NCBI GenBank assembly: GCA_024401745.1
Contig: JAKSKK010000012.1
Span: 1-57,945 of the forward strand
Length of the DNA: 57,945 nucleotides
DNA from: Bacteroidales bacterium
GTDB taxonomy: Bacteria; Bacteroidota; Bacteroidia; Bacteroidales; UBA932
Direction: 5' to 3'
The position numbers and the translations under genes are program-made. The notes beneath the pieces were generated by a model, which saw only the letters and a list, made by a program, of their open reading frames with translations, did no database searches and was not told where the DNA came from. Below, in pieces: positions 1 through 7,393 of the stretch (position 1 is its first letter; each line of letters begins with the position of its first letter).

Positions 1-182
1 CCCAATATCGCCGAAATAACTCCATTGAACAGAAGTGATGCAATACACAACCCAAATCCGACAATGGCGAACAGCCACCAGCATCCTTTTCCTAAATAAT
101 ATTCAGCCTTGATTACAATAGGATGGAATAATCCTATTATCAAGAATGCAGATGCACCAAGTATGATTCCTGACCAGTCCAT
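1..182 (-). CDS. DUF4491 family small membrane protein (C-terminus cut by window edge)
   Basis: The visible 60 codons read from ATG 180-182 toward the window start and encode two hydrophobic stretches separated by a short polar stretch that includes GLFHPIVIKAEYY and then GKGCWWLF. This pattern resembles the small, two-to-three-helix DUF4491 family common in Bacteroidetes, whose function is unknown. The frame is open upstream of the ATG but holds no other ATG, so I take 182 as the start. The C-terminal part lies outside the window. It is divergent from the lipoprotein operon starting at 541. Confidence 0.6.
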   Translation of the reverse strand, partial: MDWSGIILGASAFLIIGLFHPIVIKAEYYLGKGCWWLFAIVGFGLCIASLLFNGVISAIL

Positions 183-540
183 AATTGCAGTTATGGGCGC
201 GAAGTTAGCAATTTTGCTTGGTGCACCAAAATCATCATCAAGCGAAAGAGGCTGAATTACACCAATAACGCAATCTTGCAAGTTTTGACAATGCCTGCGG
301 TGCTTTTTTCTTGAGGAGACGAGAGCTTGCCTTCTCTCGACTTCCTGCAGTTTTGGGCTAGGTCTGATTGCATGCCATTTTTGATGAAATCTGGCGAGAA
401 AAGGCCCTTTTCCCGGCATGTCAGGGTATTTATGCCCGGCCTCCCATCCGCCTCCACCAACATCTCTTTTGCAGTTGAACCTAATATTGACTACATTTGT
501 GGAATTATGCACCAAAACTTTGATAATTAGTATGTATATT
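183..540. other. Intergenic region between divergent genes
   Basis: This 358-bp stretch lies between the divergent DUF4491 gene and the small-peptide gene. Apart from the promoter at 468-499 I see only weak palindromes: CGAGAG/CTCTCG at 320-339 and a GAAAAGG/CCTTTTC palindrome near 392-408. Short open frames on both strands have no recognisable product, signal peptide or promoter and look fortuitous. Confidence 0.5.
468..499 (+). promoter_or_regulatory. Bacteroidetes-type promoter (TTTG-N20-TACATTTG)
   Basis: TTTG at 468-471 is followed after exactly 20 nt by TACATTTG at 492-499. This matches the -33/-7 consensus of the Bacteroidetes housekeeping sigma factor (TTTG, then TAnnTTTG). Transcription would begin around 503-506 and read the small peptide at 541 and the two lipoprotein genes behind it. 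Confidence 0.65.
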
Positions 541-657
541 ATGGCAAAAGAACAGAATTATATCTCACCATCCCTGGAGATTATCGAGTTCGTTCCAAAG
601 GAAATGATCGCCTCTTCCCCCTATACTGAAACCGATAACGAAGAGAATTTGTTCTAA
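541..657 (+). CDS. Small 38-residue peptide ahead of a lipoprotein operon
   Basis: A 38-codon frame starts at ATG 541 (an in-frame ATG at 532 is an alternative) and stops 9 nt before the lipoprotein gene at 667. The peptide begins MAKEQNYISPSLEIIEF, continues with a short acidic tail and ends NEENLF. It has no signal peptide. Peptides of the form Y-I-x-P-x-x-E-hydrophobic-hydrophobic-E are a recurrent unannotated type in Bacteroidales, often in front of surface lipoprotein or fimbrillin genes. That recollection, and the canonical promoter directly upstream, are the grounds for calling it real. Its function is unknown. Confidence 0.55.
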   Translation: MAKEQNYISPSLEIIEFVPKEMIASSPYTETDNEENLF

Positions 658-666
658 TCAGCAGTT

Positions 667-2922
667 ATGAAGTCTATGAATAGAATATTATCAGTCATTC
701 TGGCCGCAGTGACCGTGCTGATGGCCGTTTCATGCAAAGAAGAACTCAACGACAATGGCCCTGTCCGCTTCGGAAACGGCAGGATCCAGCTCACCGTCGA
801 CGGTATCATGGGAGAGTACGGAGACGTTCCCGGAATCGACACCAAGGCCAGCCTTGTGACCAACGTACGCGTGGCCTGGCAGAATGGAGACGAGGTCTAC
901 GTCTATGACGGGCAGACATGTCTCGGCATTCTTGAGGCAGGCATCAAGGACGGAGACGACAGGATAGCCGTCCTGCGCGGCAGCATCGATGAACCTGCCA
1001 GCGGCACATCAGTCTTGACCCTCGTCTGCTGCTCCGGCGTATCGGCAGAGCCAGAGGTCAAGGAAGGAAAGATCGGCTTCGACCTGACCGAACAGAACGG
1101 CAAGGACATCCCGTTCGTCGTATATGCGACGATACCGTACGAAGGGATCGACATCAGCGGGACCGCAGTTCCGTTCAAGTTCGCCACCTCAGTGATGAAG
1201 GTCAATGTCACAGGGCTGAAAGCAGGCAGCATGGTGCAGAATGCGACTGTAAGCGACATCAACACCAGATGCGTGCTCACGCTCTCGTCCAGCGCCGCCC
1301 CTGCCGTATCAGGCGACGCCGAGGGAACCATCACCCGCTCCGGTAACGAAGCATTCAGCCTCTCCGGCGACGGCCGCGGCACGTTCCAGCTTGCGACGGT
1401 CGTCTCACCAGCATCCACCAGCAGGATGCTGGGCATCACCGATTCATCGTCGCACCTCTTCAGCACGAAATTCACCGCTTCGGCGCTTGCTGCCGGGAAG
1501 TCATACAACAGCGTATTCGCCCTCGTGCAGGTGCCCAATTGTGTTGACCTTGGGCTGCCCAGCGGGATCAAGTGGGCGGATATGAACCTCGGCGGACAGG
1601 ACTTCGGCAATGGGGACCTCTACGCCTGGGGCGAGACCAAACCGCGCGCATCGTTCAACTGGGACAATTACAGTTTCTGCGATCCGACCACCGGCCTCAT
1701 GACCAAATATACGCAGACGGACTGCAACCTGGTGCTGGATGCCGAGGATGATGCGGCCACCGTAGAACTTGGGCCGGACTGGAGGACTCCGACCTTCATA
1801 GAATGGGATGAGTTGCAGAGTAATTGTAAAATCTCCGTCGAGACAGTGGATGGCGTGAAGGTATTAAGGTTCACCAGCAAGGTCAGCGGCTATGAAGACT
1901 CATCCATCACTTTGGCCGTAGACGGCCTGTATTGGACATCATTAAAGATGCCTGCTTCCTCCGAGGAGGAAAGCAGACAAGCCATGGCGATGGAACCGCT
2001 TACAGACATAGGATCAATGCTCTCCATGGTATACTCAGACCGTTGCGAAGGCCACTTCATACGCCCGATCTGCTCGAAACATGTGGAAGCGACTTCGATT
2101 TCGCTCCAGGATTTCACCGTCGGCATAGGTGAGGATGATGCTATTGCTGTTCCTGTGACCCTTTTCCCTGAAAACTGCACGGAGCTGGGCATGATATTCG
2201 AAATCAGCGATCCTTCAATAGCCAGTGTAAGCAGTTTTGGCATGATCACAGGACTTAAAGAGGGACTGGCTACCCTCACCGTAACCTGGGCCGACAATCC
2301 CGCCATCACTGCAAGCTGCGCCGTCTTGGTGACTGCCGCAGCAGCCAGTTTAGTGGACCTTGGCCTGAAGAGCGGGACAAAATGGGCCTCACACGACCTT
2401 CAGGCATCATCCACGTTCGAAGCAGGACCGTGTTTCGCATGGGGTGAAACCCAGAGCAAGGAAACATTCGAACTTGGCAATTACAAATGGTATGATTCGG
2501 TTAACGAAGAATATACCAAATACAACAGAGCTGACGGGCTGACGGCACTTGAGGCCACCGACGATGCGGCGACCGCCATGCTCGGCTCCGGCTGGTCCAT
2601 ACCTACGGAGGCGGACTGGGATGAGCTTTTTAATGATTGTGAATGGTCATGGATAAACACCTTCAAATTGCTTAGGGCGACGGGCCCGAACGGAAACTCT
2701 ATCATGTTCAAGTGCCCGAACGATCCGGAATATCCGGGAACGTGGTACCATGCTACATATTGGACGTCCGAACTTGCCTCCGCCGCCTATTATACAGGAG
2801 CTGTCCAGACGGTCTATCTGTCGCGGGACAGCGACGATGAGCAGGAGGACAAAATCTCCCATGACTTCACAACCCAAAGCTGCTATGACGGCTACCCCGT
2901 CAGGCCGGTGTTCAAACAGTAG
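667..2922 (+). CDS. Lipoprotein with two FISUMP domains and a BIG2 domain
   Basis: The 751-residue protein has a lipoprotein signal peptide (LMAVSC, Cys23). Residues about 25-290 look like a fimbrillin-type beta-rich region. A first FISUMP-like domain at about 292-470 opens with VDLGLPSGIKWADMN and contains LYAWGET. A BIG2-type Ig domain follows at about 472-560 and a second FISUMP domain at about 565-751 (VDLGLKSGTKWAS, FAWGET). FISUMP domains are found in secreted and surface proteins of Bacteroidetes and Fibrobacteres and are thought to mediate binding. The start at 667 is preferred, with ATG 676 as an alternative. It follows the small peptide gene by 9 nt, so the two are probably cotranscribed. 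Confidence 0.75.
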   Translation: MKSMNRILSVILAAVTVLMAVSCKEELNDNGPVRFGNGRIQLTVDGIMGEYGDVPGIDTKASLVTNVRVAWQNGDEVYVYDGQTCLGILEAGIKDGDDRIAVLRGSIDEPASGTSVLTLVCCSGVSAEPEVKEGKIGFDLTEQNGKDIPFVVYATIPYEGIDISGTAVPFKFATSVMKVNVTGLKAGSMVQNATVSDINTRCVLTLSSSAAPAVSGDAEGTITRSGNEAFSLSGDGRGTFQLATVVSPASTSRMLGITDSSSHLFSTKFTASALAAGKSYNSVFALVQVPNCVDLGLPSGIKWADMNLGGQDFGNGDLYAWGETKPRASFNWDNYSFCDPTTGLMTKYTQTDCNLVLDAEDDAATVELGPDWRTPTFIEWDELQSNCKISVETVDGVKVLRFTSKVSGYEDSSITLAVDGLYWTSLKMPASSEEESRQAMAMEPLTDIGSMLSMVYSDRCEGHFIRPICSKHVEATSISLQDFTVGIGEDDAIAVPVTLFPENCTELGMIFEISDPSIASVSSFGMITGLKEGLATLTVTWADNPAITASCAVLVTAAAASLVDLGLKSGTKWASHDLQASSTFEAGPCFAWGETQSKETFELGNYKWYDSVNEEYTKYNRADGLTALEATDDAATAMLGSGWSIPTEADWDELFNDCEWSWINTFKLLRATGPNGNSIMFKCPNDPEYPGTWYHATYWTSELASAAYYTGAVQTVYLSRDSDDEQEDKISHDFTTQSCYDGYPVRPVFKQ

Positions 2923-2933
2923 GGAAAATAAAC

Positions 2934-2941
2934 TATATTTG
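2934..2941 (+). promoter_or_regulatory. Possible -7 box (TATATTTG) just before a start codon
   Basis: TATATTTG matches TAnnTTTG and ends 8 nt before ATG 2950. No clear TTTG lies 19-21 nt upstream. If active, transcription would start almost at the start codon. Confidence 0.35.
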
Positions 2942-2949
2942 TCAGGAAT

Positions 2950-3495
2950 ATGAAGAAGAAGATCTATCTTTTGGCGACATTATTTACCTGCATGCTCCTT
3001 GTGGGGAGCTGTGGCAACGATCCTGGGCCGGACCCGGGCATCAGTGTCAAGCAGGTAGACATGACTGTCTCCGTTCCTATACACCCATCCAGTCTGGAAT
3101 ATTTTGATTACGTGTTCCAATATTCCGACAACACGGGCAATATGACTACCGATATCATCCAGACTGACGAGAGCAGTCCTTGCTACATCAGGACTTTCAG
3201 CTATACGAGAATTCCCGTATCCTGCATGGCGACTGTAGAGATGGTTCCCAAGGAAGGCTGCACCTCCGTAGGAGCGTTTCTCTTCTACATCCCCAAGCCA
3301 TACATCTACCCGAATGTCTACGAATCGGCGGCGCCGATCGGAAGCGGAACGCCCGACCAGGACATGGATGGGACGGGGCTCATCCCGATAGACCCGATGA
3401 CCGTCGAGGAATTCCAGGCCCTATATGGCACCAGCTTCACGACGGCCTGCACGGTGAAGAGCGGCACCGACGGCTACGACATCAACGTCAATTGA
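2950..3495 (+). CDS. Hypothetical lipoprotein, 181 residues
   Basis: The protein has a standard lipoprotein signal peptide (MLLVGSC, Cys21) followed by a beta-rich domain of about 155 residues with no motif I recognise. The central part begins VDMTVSVPIHPSSLEYFDYV, and the C-terminus has a short acidic, Asp/Gly-rich stretch. It starts 27 nt after the FISUMP lipoprotein and reads in the same direction, so it may share that transcript in addition to its own possible -7 box. A surface or periplasmic accessory role alongside the FISUMP protein is a guess from position only. Confidence 0.65.
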   Translation: MKKKIYLLATLFTCMLLVGSCGNDPGPDPGISVKQVDMTVSVPIHPSSLEYFDYVFQYSDNTGNMTTDIIQTDESSPCYIRTFSYTRIPVSCMATVEMVPKEGCTSVGAFLFYIPKPYIYPNVYESAAPIGSGTPDQDMDGTGLIPIDPMTVEEFQALYGTSFTTACTVKSGTDGYDINVN

Positions 3496-3500
3496 TCAAT

Positions 3501-3653
3501 GCGGCTCCGGTGAACAAAAACACGTCATTTGTTCACCAGAAGGCCTAAAACACGGCCCTGATGAACAAAATCAGCATATTTGTTCACGCTCGGGGAAATA
3601 ACTCGCTCCGGATGAACAAATCCGTCTTTTTTGTTCACAGCGAGACCGGAAAG
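3501..3653. repeat. Three 51-nt units, each with TGAACAAA-N9-TTTGTTCA palindrome
   Basis: Perfect 8-bp inverted arms TGAACAAA and TTTGTTCA enclose a 9-nt loop at 3511-3535, 3562-3586 and 3613-3637. The arm starts are exactly 51 nt apart. Arms are invariant; the loops (AACACGTCA, ATCAGCATA, TCCGTCTTT) and most flanking bases differ. The third unit has an extra outer stem CTCGCT/AGCGAG (3603-3608 with 3639-3644). A further hairpin, CTGCC/GGCAG with inner AGCG/CGCT, follows at 3654-3687. The block lies between the ends of two convergent transcription units. It could act as RNA hairpins, as paired operator sites, or be an interspersed repeat family. Confidence 0.8.
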
Positions 3654-3693
3654 CTGCCCGTAGCGAGGCAACAGCCCGCTGCGGCAGGCAAGA

Positions 3694-3723
3694 AAAAGGC
3701 CCGGACGGATGCCCGGGCCTTTT
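3694..3723. terminator. Bidirectional intrinsic terminator
   Basis: GGCCCGG (3698-3704) pairs with CCGGGCC (3713-3719) across an 8-nt loop, flanked by AAAA on the left and TTTT on the right, so both strands show a GC stem followed by T residues. It sits between the plus-strand lipoprotein operon and the end of the minus-strand SusCD operon and can serve both. Confidence 0.8.
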
Positions 3724-3751
3724 CGCTATGCATTACAGTTGCTCCGATGGT

Positions 3752-4894
3752 TTACAGTTCCAGCGCAGTCGAAGGGTGCTTGCCGTCGCCGTACCACATG
3801 TTCGTGACGGTGACAGGGATCTCGCTGTCCTTGGTCGTGAACATTATCGAAGTGAAGCCCTTGAGGGTTATGTCAGTAGAGAACCCCGGGAAGGTGATGA
3901 CGTAGGGGAATGACGAGTTGTTCGTCACCTGCACACGCTTGTTGCCCTTAGAATCGGCGCTCACTACCTTGCAGCTCACTGCTGCCTTGAAGAAAGCCTT
4001 GAGCAGCTCCTCGCTGCCGGCAATGTCGCCGTATGCGTATGCGAGGGTGCGCTGGTTCTCCATAGCCTCACGTATAGCCTCCAGAGAGTTGTCCTTCGCG
4101 AGGATGAGGGTCATGTCGCGGAACATCCCATAGTTGCCGTACCTTTCCTGGCTGGTGATGTGAAGGTCGCTGCCGCAGGAGACGTACAGACCCAGATTGG
4201 TGGCCTTCTCTATGATCTCAGGATAGAACTCGTACGAGTTGAATACCTCCACGCCGCTGATAAGCCCTTCAGCCAGAGCGGCTTCGGCCGTCGAGGTGAA
4301 CTCGTTGTCGGGTCTTGCCCAGCCGGGATGGTTGATCTGGATGATGGCGTTCTGCTTCTTCGCATTGCGTATGGACTGCAGAGCATCTTCATCGTGGATG
4401 AGATTGTTGTCGGTGGTGAAGAGGGCGTTGAAGTGGCCGACCTCCATGGGGCTGCGGGTGATCTCGATTCCCGGGATCAGGGTGATGCCGAGGCTGTTCG
4501 CCGTGCCCCTGGCGCCATTGACCGAGTAGTTCATGTCAGTCTTGTAGCGGTCGTCGTCCTTTACCTTGATGTTGTCGGCAAGGTAAGTCTCGAAGGCGCC
4601 CACGTTGGGCCTGACCTCGATGTGGTCCGTTATCGCAATGGCGTCCAGACCATTCTGCCATGCCTCGGTGACGCGGGCAGACGACGTCAGATTGCCGTCG
4701 GAATAGATGGTGTGGACATGCAGGTCTGCCTTGATGACGTTATAGCCATTTACCTGAGGCAGAACGATTTCCGTGCGTGTGGAGATGACCGGATAGGTGA
4801 GCATGGACGGGTTCTTCCTGTCCTGCTGGCGCTGCTGTGCCTGTACGCTGATACAGATGGAGCAAAGCAGCATGATGATAAGTGTCTTTTTCAT
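3752..4894 (-). CDS. Secreted PHP-domain metal-dependent phosphoesterase
   Basis: The 380-residue protein has a Sec signal peptide cleaved near SVQA/QQ (residues 19-20). The PHP signature follows: DLHVHTIYSDG (His59 and His61 as likely metal ligands), then AITDHIEV near residue 92 and a late CGSDLH. PHP proteins hydrolyse phosphate mono- or diesters with two or three metals. This one is exported, unlike HisK-type PHP enzymes, and is the last gene of the SusCD operon, 9 nt after the GDPD gene. I infer a periplasmic phosphoesterase that handles products of the upstream enzymes; the exact substrate is not evident. Confidence 0.8.
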   Translation of the reverse strand: MKKTLIIMLLCSICISVQAQQRQQDRKNPSMLTYPVISTRTEIVLPQVNGYNVIKADLHVHTIYSDGNLTSSARVTEAWQNGLDAIAITDHIEVRPNVGAFETYLADNIKVKDDDRYKTDMNYSVNGARGTANSLGITLIPGIEITRSPMEVGHFNALFTTDNNLIHDEDALQSIRNAKKQNAIIQINHPGWARPDNEFTSTAEAALAEGLISGVEVFNSYEFYPEIIEKATNLGLYVSCGSDLHITSQERYGNYGMFRDMTLILAKDNSLEAIREAMENQRTLAYAYGDIAGSEELLKAFFKAAVSCKVVSADSKGNKRVQVTNNSSFPYVITFPGFSTDITLKGFTSIMFTTKDSEIPVTVTNMWYGDGKHPSTALEL

Positions 4895-4903
4895 TTTGCA
4901 AGA

Positions 4904-6076
4904 TTATCTTTTTCCCTGCTTCTTCAGGATTGAAACCATTTCCTGAGGGCAGTCGGTGTGAACCATCTGGCACTCAGGGTAGAGGTCGAACAGGCTGGAG
5001 AGCTGGCTCTCGTCTATGCTGTATTCAGGGATGTAGTCGTGGTTGACGTGAAGCAGGTTCACTGAGCAGAGCACGCCCTCGTCGTAAGCGTTCAGGCACC
5101 TGATCACACACTCCGAGCTGTGGCTCTGGCCTGAGTTCCAGCCCACCTGGAGGAAGTACTGCTTCGTGCCGTCGAGGAGAGAAGACCAGTCCTCGCTCTT
5201 CACGTATGCATTCGCCTCGGCATTGGTCTTGAACACATCCTTCACGAAGCTTGCATCCTTGCAGTACATGAATACCTGCTGTACCATTCCCAGATCCTCC
5301 ACGACCTTGAGCACTTCCTTGGTCGATGCCGTCCTGGGCGAGTAGTCGAGGTTCACATATACCTTGCCTCTTGCCTCCTTGAGGAACTCCTCGAGGGTGG
5401 GCATCACTTCCTGGGTCACGTCTCCGTCCCTGTCGGTGAGGTTGAACTTCTGGATGGCCTGCAGTGTCATGTTGGCGATCTTGCCGGTGCCGGTTGTGTG
5501 GGCGTCGATGCTCGCGTCGTGAGAGATCACGATCTTGCCGTCCTTGGTGCGGTGGGTGTCGGTCTCGATGACGTCGGCCCCCGCCTTGATTGCGGCCCTG
5601 ACTGCCTTGAGGGAGTTCTCGGGAACGTCGCGGTCGGTAGTGTGGGCGCGGTGAGTCATCACCCAGACCTTGCCGGGAGTCTTGTACAGCTCCTTGACCG
5701 CCTCGTCGAGGGCGAGCAGCGATCCGATCTCGATCTCCCATTCTTCCTTGCCACCGCTGAAGTCAGCCTTGACCTTGTACTTGCCTGCGGCGGTGTACTT
5801 GTGGCTGAACTCCGCGTCGCTGCCTGAGTCCTTGCTGCCGTCGCCCCAGTCCACGTTCACCGTGGCCTTGCCGGGATTGTCGGCGTTCACGAAGACGGTC
5901 TCCTTCAGAGAGGCGTACTTCGAAGTTGAGGCTGAGAATGTGAATGTCACATTCTCCTTCTTGGGTTCCTTCTTGCCATCGTCGCCCGTCTTCGGAGCGC
6001 GAGGATACGTTTCAGGCTTGCAGCATACCAAACCGAGCACTGCTGCAAAGAGAATGATGATTTTTCCTGTTTTCAT
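4904..6076 (-). CDS. Lipoprotein with PKD-like and glycerophosphodiester phosphodiesterase domains
   Basis: The signal peptide ends with a lipobox-like LGLVCC (Cys18/19). Residues about 42-125 form a PKD-like beta domain (VNVDWGDGS, FSHKYTAAGKYKV). Residues about 138-390 are a GDPD TIM barrel with THRAHTTDRDVPENSLKA, then GADVIETDTHRTKDGKIVI and SHDASID, which carry the family's conserved His, Glu/Asp and second His. GDPDs cut glycerophosphodiesters to glycerol-3-phosphate and an alcohol. The protein is probably surface or periplasm facing. It lies between the tyrosine-phosphatase-like gene and the PHP gene in the same operon, which suggests sequential removal of phosphodiester groups. Confidence 0.85.
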   Translation of the reverse strand: MKTGKIIILFAAVLGLVCCKPETYPRAPKTGDDGKKEPKKENVTFTFSASTSKYASLKETVFVNADNPGKATVNVDWGDGSKDSGSDAEFSHKYTAAGKYKVKADFSGGKEEWEIEIGSLLALDEAVKELYKTPGKVWVMTHRAHTTDRDVPENSLKAVRAAIKAGADVIETDTHRTKDGKIVISHDASIDAHTTGTGKIANMTLQAIQKFNLTDRDGDVTQEVMPTLEEFLKEARGKVYVNLDYSPRTASTKEVLKVVEDLGMVQQVFMYCKDASFVKDVFKTNAEANAYVKSEDWSSLLDGTKQYFLQVGWNSGQSHSSECVIRCLNAYDEGVLCSVNLLHVNHDYIPEYSIDESQLSSLFDLYPECQMVHTDCPQEMVSILKKQGKR

Positions 6077-6099
6077 GATTGTCTGTCTAAAATATCAGT

Positions 6100-7392
6100 T
6101 CATTCCAGAACGTAGCTGATGAACCAGTCCAGGTCGGCTGTGTTGACTCTGGCGGATGAAGATGTGCCTATGCCCTTGTTCAGGTAGTTATATACCTTCT
6201 GCTGGTATGTGGCACCTGAATAGTGGTCGTCGATAAGGTCATACATGCCTTTCCAGTCATACTTCTCCTTGCCTGTTATGGCTATGGTCCTGGATATGCT
6301 TCTTGAGCGGAATGCATATTCCTTGGGGTCGCCGAAGTCGTAGAAGAACGAGGTCAGTTCAAAGTCTATCGACTTGTCAGTTTCCGTGACTCCCAGAAGA
6401 CTTTCGATCAGGAAAGCCAGGGTGCCGGTACGGTCCGCACCGGTCTTGCAATGGAAATACACCGGCTTGCCGGCCTTCAGCTCATCTATCATCCACTGGA
6501 TAGCCTTGATGTATTCGTCGTTCTCGAGGAGCTGGGCGAAGTAGCTTTCGTTGGCCTTAGGGAAAAGCTTCCAGTCCACGGCGTCGCCCAGGGGAGACTT
6601 GCGGGTGGTGTAGCAGTCGCCTATCTTGCTGGATTCGTTCTGACGCAGGTCGAGGTCGGCCTTGATTCCAAGACCCAGAAATACTTTCTTGTCGTCATTG
6701 CTTATGTCGATTCCCTGCACGTTCAGGCGGGAGCCGCGGAACAGCAGACCGTATCTGACATGCTTGCCGTTCTCGGTGCTCAGGCCTCCGAGGTCGCGCA
6801 CGTTGCCCACGCTTTCAGCATCGATCATGCGCCTGCGCCCACTTGCGCGTATGAATGCCTTGCGTATGTCGGTGCCGTATTCGTCGGTGTACTGGGCGCT
6901 GACGGTGCAATGATAGCTGTGCCCGGGAATCATGTTGGTCACCGTGTATGACAGTGTCCTGGATGTCGTTGTGGCAGTCTGGACGGGATTGGACATGTCC
7001 TCGTTTTCGGATATCACGATCCTGTAGGATGATGCTCCCAGCACCGATTCCCACTTGATCTCGTATCCGGCAGGGCAGTCGCCCCTGTAGCCGTTGTTCC
7101 TCGGGGTCCTGTAGTAATCCTCGATGTATGTGGCGCTGAAGTCCGTAGTCCTGTACGGATGTGCGTACACGTAGTCCATGTATTCCATCGCCGCCGCGTT
7201 CTCTACGTTGAAGTCGATGGTATCGATCCTGACGGTAGCAGGCGCAGGCTCCTCGGGCGTGGGGTCCTGCCCGGGCTCCTCCTGCTGTTCGGGATCCGGG
7301 GTCGGTTTGTCCGGGAGCGGAGCCGCAGGTTCACATGCGGCAACCGCCGCAATTATCATAAATGCGGCGATTGCTGGTAAAGATATTCTCAT
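6100..7392 (-). CDS. Lipoprotein tyrosine-type phosphatase with Fn3-like domain
   Basis: Cys20 (VAAC) is the predicted lipidation site, followed by a Pro/Glu-rich linker and an Fn3-like beta domain at about 105-180. The phosphatase domain at about 190-430 has NVRDLGGL near residue 197 and the CX5R loop HCKTGADRTGT, with Cys315 as nucleophile and Arg321. This matches the atypical tyrosine/dual-specificity phosphatase family Y_phosphatase3. Members dephosphorylate phosphotyrosine, phosphoinositides or other phosphomonoesters. An exported version inside a polysaccharide-type operon points to a non-protein phosphate substrate, but that is inference. Only 1 nt separates it from the esterase gene upstream. 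Confidence 0.85.
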   Translation of the reverse strand: MRISLPAIAAFMIIAAVAACEPAAPLPDKPTPDPEQQEEPGQDPTPEEPAPATVRIDTIDFNVENAAAMEYMDYVYAHPYRTTDFSATYIEDYYRTPRNNGYRGDCPAGYEIKWESVLGASSYRIVISENEDMSNPVQTATTTSRTLSYTVTNMIPGHSYHCTVSAQYTDEYGTDIRKAFIRASGRRRMIDAESVGNVRDLGGLSTENGKHVRYGLLFRGSRLNVQGIDISNDDKKVFLGLGIKADLDLRQNESSKIGDCYTTRKSPLGDAVDWKLFPKANESYFAQLLENDEYIKAIQWMIDELKAGKPVYFHCKTGADRTGTLAFLIESLLGVTETDKSIDFELTSFFYDFGDPKEYAFRSRSISRTIAITGKEKYDWKGMYDLIDDHYSGATYQQKVYNYLNKGIGTSSSARVNTADLDWFISYVLE

Positions 7393-7393
7393 C

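Noticed and set aside
3501-3653. CRISPR array
   Set aside because: Each unit is a palindrome with a 9-nt variable loop; there are only three units, no leader or cas genes, and the linkers are partly similar instead of unique spacers.
3501-3653. Integron attC sites
   Set aside because: The arms TGAACAAA/TTTGTTCA do not give the RYYYAAC/GTTRRRY core pattern, and there is no integrase or cassette structure nearby.
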